12,084 nt of DNA from Discostella pseudostelligera. Lineage: Eukaryota > Bacillariophyta > Thalassiosirophyceae > Thalassiosirales > Thalassiosiraceae. This document shows, one piece after another, positions 1 through 7,071 of the stretch. The first letter of the stretch is position 1. Each line of letters starts with the position of its first letter. The stretch is from the NCBI GenBank assembly GCA_036940085.1, contig JALLBK010001078.1, positions 1 to 12,084 on the forward strand, given 5' to 3'. Below the pieces are notes generated by a model. The model searched no databases, was not told the DNA's origin, and saw only the letters and a list, made by a program, of their open reading frames with translations. A program made the translations under genes and the position numbers.

Positions 1-182
1 GCGTATTTCTACGAACCCACTTCCAGGTGGAAGATCTCGTTTGGCGGCCTCGCTCCGCGGGCGGCACTTGGCCGGCCGGCTCTTTACTAGCTGCAGGAGT
101 AGTGTGCGCTAGCTGCCGTCAACCATTAACCTTTGACGATGACGTCCACCCCCATGATTTGAACTATCCCTCCTCTTGTGCA
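1..182 (+). promoter_or_regulatory. Upstream region / 5' leader of the plastid-protein gene
   Basis: No supported gene lies here. The frame of the downstream gene stays open back to about position 27, but it contains no ATG before 183, so this is more likely leader or promoter than coding. An upstream ATG at 139 opens a seven-codon reading frame that stops at 160-162, before the main start; it could act as a small uORF if transcription starts upstream of it. An unseen upstream exon cannot be excluded because the window begins here. Confidence 0.4.
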
Positions 183-2797
183 ATGGAATCGCCATCGTCT
201 TCTTCGCCGTTGCCTTTGAATGTATTGCTCATCACTGGACTTTCTTCGTGTGCATCTGCATTTACGTCGCCGGCATCGCCTCGAGTTGAAGTTGTTTCAT
301 TCCGTGCTTCTCTAGCAGTATTAGCGCCATTCTCGCGAAGTAGATTATCGAGGACTCCTCTCTCTGCACTGAGACGATCGTCGGATGCATTCCAAACGCA
401 GTCTACAGATGATGATTTATCTTTTGCTCCAGATATATTTGATGAACGAAACAACATTGAGAATGGCAGCAGAAGTAGCAGTCTAAACCAAAATGATTTC
501 TCGTATGAAATGGAAGACGAATATGCATATTCACAACAAATGCAAGATTATTCACAACAAACCGACTCCCAAACTCAAGTAGAGTATCCTCCTTCATCAT
601 CATCATCATCGCCATGGCAAAGTAATTACGCATTGTCGTCAATCTTAGAATTAGAAGAAGAGACATTATCATCGGCGCCCTCGAACAACAATGAACCCAT
701 CAGCAGTGTCGATGCAAGAGTTCTGGAATCTATTCTTCAGGAGGGGAAATTAGATTTAAGTACCGAAGAAGAAGTGAAAAGATTACTCGAGGGACCGCGG
801 CTTCTGGAGAAGGAAGAAAATAGTCGGGGAGGAGAAAATGATGATAAATACAGTTCCAAATTTGTCAGTGTAAGTTTCATCGCTATCATGTCCTTCATTA
901 TTTATTCAAACTCGCGTCTGATACTTTATCATTTGGGAATTCATTTTGGGATATATAGACTGTAGCCGATATCACCTTCTGGAACTCACTCAAAGCCAAG
1001 GCAGCCGAAATAATCGAATCGGTGGGCATCTACATTGAAAACCGTATCGAGCGTGACTCCCAAACATTGGCAGCCGTCGGCCTCTTCACCCTCGACCGTA
1101 TACGTCGTGATATTGGACGTGCTCTTCCCGCCGCTGGACGTGCTACCCGGAAATTACTATTGGCTACGAATAGCAGTTATGCGGAGAGGTTGTTGGATGT
1201 CACGGATAGGACTCCGTTTGCATTGCCAGCTGAGCGATCCTTGACCGATCGAGAAATGTTTGGCGATGTGTACGATGAACTGTCTACACCAGCCGACGAG
1301 ATACGGCAGGTAACAGAGGCCATTCTTGATATATTGTCAGGAAAGAGAGTGCAATCTGATTCTTCGTCCTATTTAAATTCACGTCGTAGCGTTCGGTCGT
1401 TTGCACCCGCTGGGACATCCAAACTAGCTGAGCGGCAACGTCGCGCCTATCAAGCTCGGAAACAAACAGTGTTGAAGCGAGAGAGGGAAGGCATTGATCG
1501 CAAAGTTGGCCGGGCAATCGGATCTGTGACGGACGCAACGTGGGAGTTTCGCAGGGAAATGCAAACAGATGCAGGACGGGAAGCGGGATATCGCAGTAAG
1601 GGCGTTAGGAATGCTTTGGCCGCGGGGGCCACGAGATTGTTAGAGGCGGGTCGAGAAAACAGTAGGAGACTGTTGAGTGGGAATAAAAGGAGTAATTTGA
1701 TAGGTGGGGATGCTACGCTTTGGGAGGAGATTGGATCAAGTATCATTGATGTCACTCCAGCAGAAGAAGAGAGGATAATTGCGGATATAATTGAGGAGAC
1801 GAACATGGAGTACGCTCCCGATGGACTGCTCAGTCCGCGATCATTCTTTGAGGAGAAGCAACGTCTCGTTGCTAGTCTCGAGTCATGCTTGTCACAACCG
1901 AGTGAGACATGGCTGACAAAGGACGTGGTGGCCCAGGCAACAGCAAGTGGAATCATGTTAGACGGGACAATATTACGAGACGTTATTGCCGACATGGTAA
2001 CCCTACGCGATGAAATGCAAAAAGAGCTGGGCGAAATAGAAACCGGTCAAGTCGATTTGAATATAGCATTCGTGCAGTCGGATTTACGTCGAATGAAGCA
2101 ATTGATTGACTCTGTGGCATCATTAGCAATCTCTGCGGCGGGAGAATCTGCAGCATATCTGTTGAAACAAGAACTAGAAGGGTTTGTCCTGAGTGATTCT
2201 CTTGTTGATATAATTGATATTGAGTTAGAGCGAATGGAGCACCTTCTGGTGGAGTTGGTCGCTTCTCGAGAAAAGACTATGCAATCTCAAAAGCAGCGAT
2301 ATTTCATGGATTCTACTGTCCAGGTGACCGGAGTCGATGACATGAACAATAGTCGACGAACATCGGCGAGGAGTGCTCGAAGGAATTATGATCTCTTTAC
2401 AGAGGCAGAAGTGGTGTCATCACCAGATCGTGCTTCCTTTTCGCACGAGAACATGATGGATCAAGGTCAAGATGCATACCAGGAGTCAAGCAGAGTCGAA
2501 GTTTTATCAGAAACGGAGTATTCAGAGTATGAACAACACTTCAAGTACGCACAAAGCGGTGCATCGGGAAAAGAGGTGGATATGGAAGGAGTCGATGAAG
2601 AGAATCCTACTCTCGACTTTGTTTTACGATTAGTGGATGTCGTTTTCTTCATCGGAGAGAAGTTCTTCTTGGTTTTGCCGGATGTTATCATGGCTAGCGC
2701 AAAATTGTTTTCAAGATACGGAGATGCTCAGAATAGGGGAATGGGCTCTGTGGGTTGGAAGCCGCTGAAGAATGTAAAACGGAAACATATCAGGTGA
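183..2797 (+). CDS. Plastid-targeted protein of unknown function (two exons, 841 aa)
   Basis: The coding sequence joins 183-869 to 959-2797, giving 841 residues. I do not recognise the family. The N-terminus is a hydrophobic signal peptide (about residues 10-26) ending in Ala-Ser-Ala before Phe27. A Ser/Arg-rich, nearly acid-free stretch follows to about residue 67, the ASAF bipartite signal for import into diatom-type plastids. Residues 68-229 are acidic, Ser/Gln-rich and probably disordered. Exon 2 is largely helical: basic amphipathic helices from about 230 to 300, a basic region around 360-480, and several Leu/Glu-rich helices with coiled-coil character to about 670. A second acidic disordered stretch precedes a strongly hydrophobic helix at about 781-814 (one or two membrane or membrane-surface helices) and a basic C-terminus. 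The start at 183 is the first in-frame ATG, in the context CAATGG. A stromal or thylakoid-associated role is inferred from targeting only. Confidence 0.85.
594..612 (+). repeat. Short TCA trinucleotide run
   Basis: About six TCA units encode a serine run (about residues 138-144) in the disordered acidic part of the plastid protein. It is a typical slippage-prone coding microsatellite with no sign of frame disruption. Confidence 0.7.
870..958 (+). other. Intron 1 of the plastid-protein gene (89 nt, phase 0)
   Basis: The donor is GTAAGT at 870-875 and the acceptor TATAG ends at 958. Removing 89 nt joins the Ser codon at 867-869 to an ACT codon at 959 and links two long open frames that otherwise end or begin here; without splicing, exon 1 terminates at the TAG at 963-965. 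Two other joins also keep the frame: GT at 868 with TAG at 965, and GTAAGT at 870 with AAG at 1000. Both have weaker consensus at one end. Confidence 0.8.
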
Positions 2798-3067
2798 TAT
2801 CAGGCATGCTCTAAACCTCTGGCCATGTGTGGAACTATCAATAATATTGACTCTTCACGTTGAAAGAATTGGGTTCCGCTGAACGAGTACAATATCCATG
2901 CCGTGATGCCGCAGCAAAAGTGTGTTTAATTCTGACCAACAATGAATTATCTTTTTGGAAAGTACTATCTACTTGTGCTAACATGAGTCGGCATTCCTAT
3001 CACATTCTGTGTAGCCTTTGAGCAGATGCAGTAGGCACAAAATGAAATTGTTTACTGATTAACACTG
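2798..3067. other. Convergent intergenic region, genes 1 and 2
   Basis: This 270-bp gap lies between the stop codons of two convergent genes and must hold both 3' UTRs and polyadenylation sites. I see no exact AATAAA at a useful distance, no open frame of note and no RNA gene. Confidence 0.5.
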
Positions 3068-3430
3068 TTAAGGTTTCTTGAGTAATTGAGAAGCATGCGG
3101 AGCAGCACTGAGGACTTTCTTCGTATCCGCATTAGCAATGGCGCGTCGCTTCCTCTGCATCACGGACTCTCGTAAACGTGACCGGGCACGCTCCATAATA
3201 GTAGGCGTAAAGTCTACCCATTCAACCTTGAGACCGTGGTGGCACTTCTTTCTCTGTAGCTCTCGTTCTTCATCTCGATAGTCTTTCCCATTGTACGGGT
3301 TGATCGATACAGCTCGAATTGCTTGCTCTCCATACCTCTTGCGGAAGCTGCCAAACGAATTGAGCATCGGAAGCTGCACTGTAGGGAGGCAAAGAGGCCT
3401 CAATACTGATGACCAGTGATTGGCATTCAT
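3068..3430 (-). CDS. Small basic protein, unknown function (120 aa)
   Basis: The frame runs from the ATG at 3430 to a TAA at 3068. It is open further upstream, but that extension reads like noncoding sequence, so I take the ATG at 3430, just before the coherent part. The first roughly 30 residues have hydroxylated, hydrophobic and basic residues and no acidic ones, compatible with a mitochondrial presequence. The body (about 32-120) is highly charged, with a Tyr-Asn-Gly-Lys-Asp-Tyr segment near residue 49, a central Val-Glu-Trp-Val-Asp-Phe segment, and a long basic helix rich in Arg/Lys near residues 80-105. Small basic helical proteins of this kind are common among mitochondrial ribosomal or respiratory accessory subunits, but I cannot assign it. 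It is transcribed away from the copper-transporter gene across a shared upstream region. Confidence 0.6.
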   Translation of the reverse strand: MNANHWSSVLRPLCLPTVQLPMLNSFGSFRKRYGEQAIRAVSINPYNGKDYRDEERELQRKKCHHGLKVEWVDFTPTIMERARSRLRESVMQRKRRAIANADTKKVLSAAPHASQLLKKP

Positions 3431-3486
3431 TTGATGATTATGAATTGGACCTGCGAAGTGGGGGCTGCTGTTGACGAAGCTTTCAT
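3427..3486 (-). other. Upstream ORF overlapping the start of gene 2
   Basis: An ATG at 3486-3484 opens a 19-codon frame whose TGA stop (3429-3427) overlaps the main start as ATGA. It is in a different frame from the main ORF. If the transcript begins upstream of 3486, this arrangement could limit or couple translation of gene 2. Transcript starts are unknown. Confidence 0.35.
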
Positions 3487-3760
3487 GTGTCACTCCAACC
3501 ACAACCCAACCAAAATGCAAATGCGAACACCGACAGCTCGCTGAAAGGACAGCCGACCGACAGTTACCTACGATACAGGATGCGAATATTTTGGCGAGAT
3601 AAATTAAACCCAATTTGCGGGAAGTGTGAGTGGGGAATTCATAAGTATCTTTTCCAGCAAACTTCCCTTTCTTAAGTATCTTTCTCAGTAACATAAGTGG
3701 CTTCCTTTCTCAACCTTGAATGTCAGGGCGCTTGAGCTTGCACGCAGACTACGAAAAAGC

Positions 3761-3788
3761 ATACGATGGCGGTGCATCGTATCGATGC
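3761..3788. repeat. Overlapping inverted repeats in the divergent promoter
   Basis: ATACGATG (3761-3768) and CATCGTAT (3775-3782) are perfect 8-bp inverted arms with a 6-bp spacer. The right arm overlaps a second perfect inversion, GCATCG-TAT-CGATGC (3774-3788). It lies 77-104 bp upstream of the copper-transporter ATG. It could be a dimeric transcription-factor site; no known factor is assigned. Confidence 0.5.
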
Positions 3789-3809
3789 GGATGTGCCCAT
3801 GCTAATCGA

Positions 3810-3825
3810 AATGACATAATGACAT
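3810..3825 (+). repeat. Tandem AATGACAT direct repeat
   Basis: Two perfect, adjacent copies of AATGACAT end about 40 bp before the copper-transporter start. Each contains a TGAC core, the half-site type bound by many bZIP factors. Whether it lies in the promoter or the 5' UTR is unknown. Confidence 0.4.
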
Positions 3826-3864
3826 GTATATCGACTCTACGGTCTCCTCAGGACTAGGAGTACT

Positions 3865-5172
3865 ATGGAGGAGAGAGTGAAGGGGAGTATCATCCCAATC
3901 ATTATCAAAACTCAAGGAAGAATGAGCGGCGATGCGTCGTCATCGTCAACTTTTTGCACCATGGGCAACATGATGCACAAGTCATCGGCCGTACGTCGTC
4001 GAAAAATAACAGCAAAGTCAAGTAACAACGACAACAACCGTCGGGATGCTTATATACCCGTTATAATTCCCGACGAAACCACTCATGGAGACGGTAGTGG
4101 CAGTGAAAGTGACGAAATTTACAGACATCACGATCATGACAATATTGGCAACGACATGGACCACAGTCATGACCACAACATTCCCATGATGATGTCGCAG
4201 GGAACAATCATGTTCATGGACGGATTCCGCTCTACTTTATTCCCTTCATCTCAGACATCATCTCCACCACCTCCGTGTCTCAACTTGTTTTATCCGTCAT
4301 GGACACTCCACACACCTTCGCGATTTGTATTTGCCATGATTGTGATTACATTGATGGGAATATTGGTCGAGGTATGTGGTGTATGGCGGGTAAAATGTTT
4401 AAGAAGAGGGAGAAATTGTCGAAGAGAGGATCGATTGAAACGAATACAATCTTTGAGGGAGGATCAACAGCAGCAACACTTAATTGGTATGCAGGGGAGG
4501 CAAATTGAATTTCGACGGCAATCACAATTGCATCACGAGGCGTGCGATGTTAGCGATGTATCCTTGCAGCCGATTTCGGTGGCACCTACTACGACTGCTA
4601 CTGCTCCAGGTACACTCTTATGCCCAGCGGTCATTCGAAGAATGTGGTGGACCATTGCTCCGGAATTCGTGCGAACCATGCTCGCGAAAATATGTTGTTG
4701 TTGCTTTGCTCTGAGAACAAAGAATGATGGGATGAGAGCCTTTAAACGATATGATGTAATTGCGGCTTCTCTTCATGCATTGCGGGCGTGGTTGGGCTAT
4801 CTACTCATGTTGGCCGTGATGACCTATGCAATTGAGTTCTTAGCATCCGCAGTGATCGGAATGGTACTGGGACGATACTTGTTCGTCGATATGGGAGGTG
4901 GTGAGGACGAACTGGGTGCCATTGGTGCAGGCGGCAAGCAGAACAATGGGATAGTAGGCGTCGACACGATGGTGAATGACGGGGTGTGGGGCGGCGGAGA
5001 TCCGTGCTGTGGCATTGATGATACTGAAGATGATTTCCACGACGCTCATGAGGTTATGATTGGACCTAGATTGACGGACATTTGTGAGCCCTTACTGTCG
5101 CCGTCAATGGAAAACAATAGTCGAGTTATCCGGCGTGGTGTGGGTGGCCAACAAATCGAATCAATAGCGTAA
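3865..5172 (+). CDS. CTR-family copper transporter (435 aa)
   Basis: CTR proteins form membrane trimers that take up Cu(I). The N-terminal domain is rich in His, Asp and Met (cluster near residues 88-105), with a Met triplet at 108-110 and a Met-Phe-Met pair at 116-118, the usual copper-gathering Mets motif before the first membrane helix. TM1 is about 152-172. TM2 is about 296-321 and carries the family's MxxxM signature (Met315, Met319) in a YLLMLAVMTY context, plus His304 where CTR proteins often have a TM2 His. TM3, about 323-341, has the GxxxG packing motif (Gly332, Gly336). The TM1-TM2 cytosolic loop is unusually long (about 120 residues) and contains a basic stretch, a Gln run and four consecutive Cys (277-280). 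A 95-residue Gly/Asp-rich tail holds a Cys pair (381-382). It appears single-exon. An AG|GTATGT site near 4371 is donor-like, but the frame stays open and protein-like through it. The next in-frame ATG is at 3922. Plasma-membrane versus internal location cannot be told. Confidence 0.9.
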   Translation: MEERVKGSIIPIIIKTQGRMSGDASSSSTFCTMGNMMHKSSAVRRRKITAKSSNNDNNRRDAYIPVIIPDETTHGDGSGSESDEIYRHHDHDNIGNDMDHSHDHNIPMMMSQGTIMFMDGFRSTLFPSSQTSSPPPPCLNLFYPSWTLHTPSRFVFAMIVITLMGILVEVCGVWRVKCLRRGRNCRREDRLKRIQSLREDQQQQHLIGMQGRQIEFRRQSQLHHEACDVSDVSLQPISVAPTTTATAPGTLLCPAVIRRMWWTIAPEFVRTMLAKICCCCFALRTKNDGMRAFKRYDVIAASLHALRAWLGYLLMLAVMTYAIEFLASAVIGMVLGRYLFVDMGGGEDELGAIGAGGKQNNGIVGVDTMVNDGVWGGGDPCCGIDDTEDDFHDAHEVMIGPRLTDICEPLLSPSMENNSRVIRRGVGGQQIESIA

Positions 5173-5185
5173 TCTAGCGTAATCT
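5166..5185 (+). repeat. 10-bp tandem duplication across the copper-transporter stop codon
   Basis: The decamer AGCGTAATCT occurs twice in direct succession (5166-5175 and 5176-5185). The TAA stop at 5170-5172 lies inside the first copy. It probably reflects a local slippage duplication. Confidence 0.6.
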
Positions 5186-5424
5186 CCAGGCAACCGGCAG
5201 CCCAAGACGTTCCACACTGATTCACTGGAGTGTGCAATCCAATCTCTGTGCAAAACGGGCAATGACTGATGACACTATGGCTTATCAATACAACAAAGTA
5301 GTAGCACTGTTAGATTGTATCTCGGTTTAATTTTAAGCATTCGTCAAAGAGTTCAATCACGATAGCTGATCAAATAATGTTAGCATCACATGATCTCGAA
5401 ATCTCCTCGCATGTACCAACACTT
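5173..5424. other. Convergent intergenic region, genes 3 and 4
   Basis: A 252-bp gap between convergent stop codons, expected to hold both 3' ends. I see no gene in it. For the minus-strand gene, an AATAAA hexamer overlaps the stop codon itself (5429-5424). Confidence 0.5.
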
Positions 5425-6261
5425 TTATTCGAGGAAATAAGTGGAATGGGTCATGCGCGGACTAGTCATCCTGCCAAATGGTGACGATGTTCTAGGCACT
5501 GGGCCACTTTTACTGAAACTCCGGGAGGAGGACGACGTGGTATTCAAATGTTGTGAAGAGGTGTGTCTTGATCGCTCTCTCCTCCCTCCATTATTATTCC
5601 TAGATGACGAGGACGACGATGATGATGACGATGATGTCGAGCCTACAGAGCCGACGGAAGAAAGTGAAGAAAGTCGTTCAATCCTCCCTAGTGGTGGACG
5701 GGCTCGTCCTTGACCTGGAAAACGCACGATCTTATTCTCATCGACAGAGGATAACAAAAGGATTCCACTTCGACTACTTCGCGACGAACTAGTCGATGAT
5801 TGAGACTTAAGTATGGGCTGGTGATACGATGAACCATCGCCGCCGCTGTTGATGTCCACCATGGCCATCTCGGGATCGTCGCTCTCCCTCATGATGATGT
5901 TGCTCTCGCTCTGGCGGGGAGGCACCAATACCCGGGGCGATGACACCGCGGGTGCAGTTTGTTGTCGTCGGTCCTTGCTGTTGTTACCAAGGACGGGTGT
6001 AAATACCATCGTTAACGCGGCGTGTACCATTGAAAATATCAAGGAGTAGAAGAGAGCAAAGATTTGAGCCCCACCGACTGGATGAGGCATCTCGGGCGAC
6101 AGTTGATGCTGTTGGGTGTATTGCTGCGGTTGAAGTTGTTGCGGAGGATGCTGCCGCCGGCAATCCGAAGGAGGGCCGTCTATTGCCATTGTTCCATCGT
6201 GGTGTCTAAATTGTTGCGGTGAGGGTCGTCGTGGGGGGTATTCGTCAGAAGAGGACCTCAT
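5425..6261 (-). CDS. Ser-rich disordered single-pass membrane protein, possible PP1 partner (278 aa)
   Basis: I take the ATG at 6261; the frame is open back to about 6336 but has no earlier ATG. The family is not recognised. Residues 1-60 are Pro/Gln/Arg/His-rich and disordered. One hydrophobic helix (about 67-88) is flanked by Gly on one side and by Asn/Lys/Arg on the other, suggesting a signal-anchor membrane segment. The remaining roughly 190 residues are Ser/Arg-rich, with an 11-Ser run (210-220) and several Ser-Pro sites. A KIVRF motif (177-181) fits the PP1-docking RVxF consensus, and a PILK sequence (149-152) lies upstream, like the SILK-RVxF arrangement of PP1 regulators; this is a motif-level inference only. 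A TTAG|GTAAGG donor at 6592 and a CAG at 6268-6266 could bound a 5' UTR intron. The overlapping acidic plus-strand frame at 5441-5713 is its shadow. Confidence 0.7.
   Translation of the reverse strand: MRSSSDEYPPRRPSPQQFRHHDGTMAIDGPPSDCRRQHPPQQLQPQQYTQQHQLSPEMPHPVGGAQIFALFYSLIFSMVHAALTMVFTPVLGNNSKDRRQQTAPAVSSPRVLVPPRQSESNIIMRESDDPEMAMVDINSGGDGSSYHQPILKSQSSTSSSRSSRSGILLLSSVDENKIVRFPGQGRARPPLGRIERLSSLSSVGSVGSTSSSSSSSSSSSRNNNGGRRERSRHTSSQHLNTTSSSSRSFSKSGPVPRTSSPFGRMTSPRMTHSTYFLE
5607..5637. repeat. GAT/GAC trinucleotide tract encoding poly-Ser
   Basis: A run of GAC/GAT/GAG units on the plus strand reads as TCA/TCG/TCC serine codons on the coding minus strand, giving the 11-Ser run of gene 4. 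Synonymous interruptions suggest an old, partly stabilised repeat. Confidence 0.7.
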
Positions 6262-7071
6262 GGTGCTGACTGTTGCAATTGTAGGAGTAGGAGTATTGTT
6301 TATTCCTTGAGCACTTCCGTCCCTTGGAGCAATCAATTCAATTCGATGATTATGGGGGTGGTGCCCCTATGCCCTACGCCATTGGCAGTGTTGGCAGCTG
6401 CATGCATTGCAAATTGCAACATGCAAAAGTGATGGAAGGCGCATGCGGAATGACCAAAGCCGTGACCTCCGAGTCATTGGAGTCATTTTCACCCATGCGA
6501 AAACCCCGAAGTGACAGCATGACGGACATTCGTGAAGCAATCCTCTGGCTCCGGAGTGAGAACACGGTACAATGGGGAACAATCATCCTTACCTAAGTAC
6601 GTTTCTTCAGGTTAAGTAACATTGAATGTGATTTTGTGGTGTTTCATGAAGTTGTGAGTACCGGTTTTCCGAAATTTTTGTTAGGCCGAGCAGTGACGGT
6701 TGAAGTCGCTGAATGTGAATCGAAGAATTTCGACACAATCGAGAAGTCAGGAACGACAATTGAACAATTTGGCGACTTTTTCAACTCATTTTGATGCGAC
6801 AAAAATCGCCAATTTGCCCAAATTTCAAATTTCGTGTCTTGCTCTGTGTTTGGCTCCTCGGCCAGCGAGCTTGAACGTATCATCTTCCTTTTCCTTCCAT
6901 TTTCCATGTTCTCACAATTCCTCACAAATATCAAATAATTCCAACTGCCTCGGCCAAGCAAGCTCTGGCCTGACTCCTGCTTCCTCCATCTCCATCTCTA
7001 GCTTCCTCTTCAGAGAGCACCTCGGTTTTAAATTATTTCTATTCTGCGAGAGAGACCAAACCATCATCATC
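6262..7071. promoter_or_regulatory. Shared upstream region of divergent genes 4 and 5
   Basis: About 810 bp separate the divergent starts. The half nearest gene 5 (about 6840-7013) is pyrimidine-rich on the plus strand and ends in TAG (7001) and CAG (7013) contexts that look like splice acceptors, so a 5' UTR intron in gene 5 is possible. An imperfect direct repeat beginning CCTCGGCCA occurs at 6856 and 6948. A small plus-strand ORF at 6369-6596 is listed separately with low confidence. No TATA box or RNA gene is obvious. Confidence 0.45.
6369..6596 (+). CDS. Possible small ORF between genes 4 and 5 (75 aa, doubtful)
   Basis: The frame runs from an ATG at 6369 to a TAA at 6594-6596; a later ATG at 6432 has a better start context (GTGATGG). 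The second half reads plausibly like protein, with a Lys-Pro-Arg-Ser-Asp-Ser phosphosite-like segment followed by an amphipathic helix with Trp, and third codon positions are often G or C. However, two minus-strand frames are also open here, the product is unrecognised, and the region would lie in the 5' leader of gene 4. It may be a chance ORF. Confidence 0.2.
   Translation: MPYAIGSVGSCMHCKLQHAKVMEGACGMTKAVTSESLESFSPMRKPRSDSMTDIREAILWLRSENTVQWGTIILT

Larger units (their letters stand above)
3431..3864. promoter_or_regulatory. Shared upstream region of divergent genes 2 and 3
   Basis: This 434-bp region separates the divergent starts of the small basic protein (-) and the copper transporter (+). 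It should contain both promoters. It holds an 8-bp inverted repeat at 3761-3782 that merges into a second palindrome ending at 3788, and a tandem AATGACAT repeat at 3810-3825. Short open frames on both strands here have no protein-like character. Confidence 0.5.

Noticed and set aside
27..182. N-terminal extension of gene 1 upstream of 183
   Set aside because: It has no ATG (position 27 is GTG), and it would bury the signal peptide and ASAF site in the interior.
1450..1995. 181-codon minus-strand ORF inside gene 1 exon 2
   Set aside because: It is a shadow frame antisense to a coherent plus-strand coding region, with no domain.
3860..3863. GTAC core as a copper-response element before the CTR gene
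   Set aside because: A single 4-mer two bases from the ATG is expected by chance and badly placed for a promoter site.
4371..4376. Donor-like AG|GTATGT inside the CTR gene
   Set aside because: The frame remains open and protein-like, with a basic post-TM1 stretch, and no matching acceptor is required to reach TM2/TM3.
6700..7071. Upstream extension of the RING protein
   Set aside because: The frame is open but starts with TTG, has no Met before 7072, and its composition resembles a pyrimidine-rich leader.
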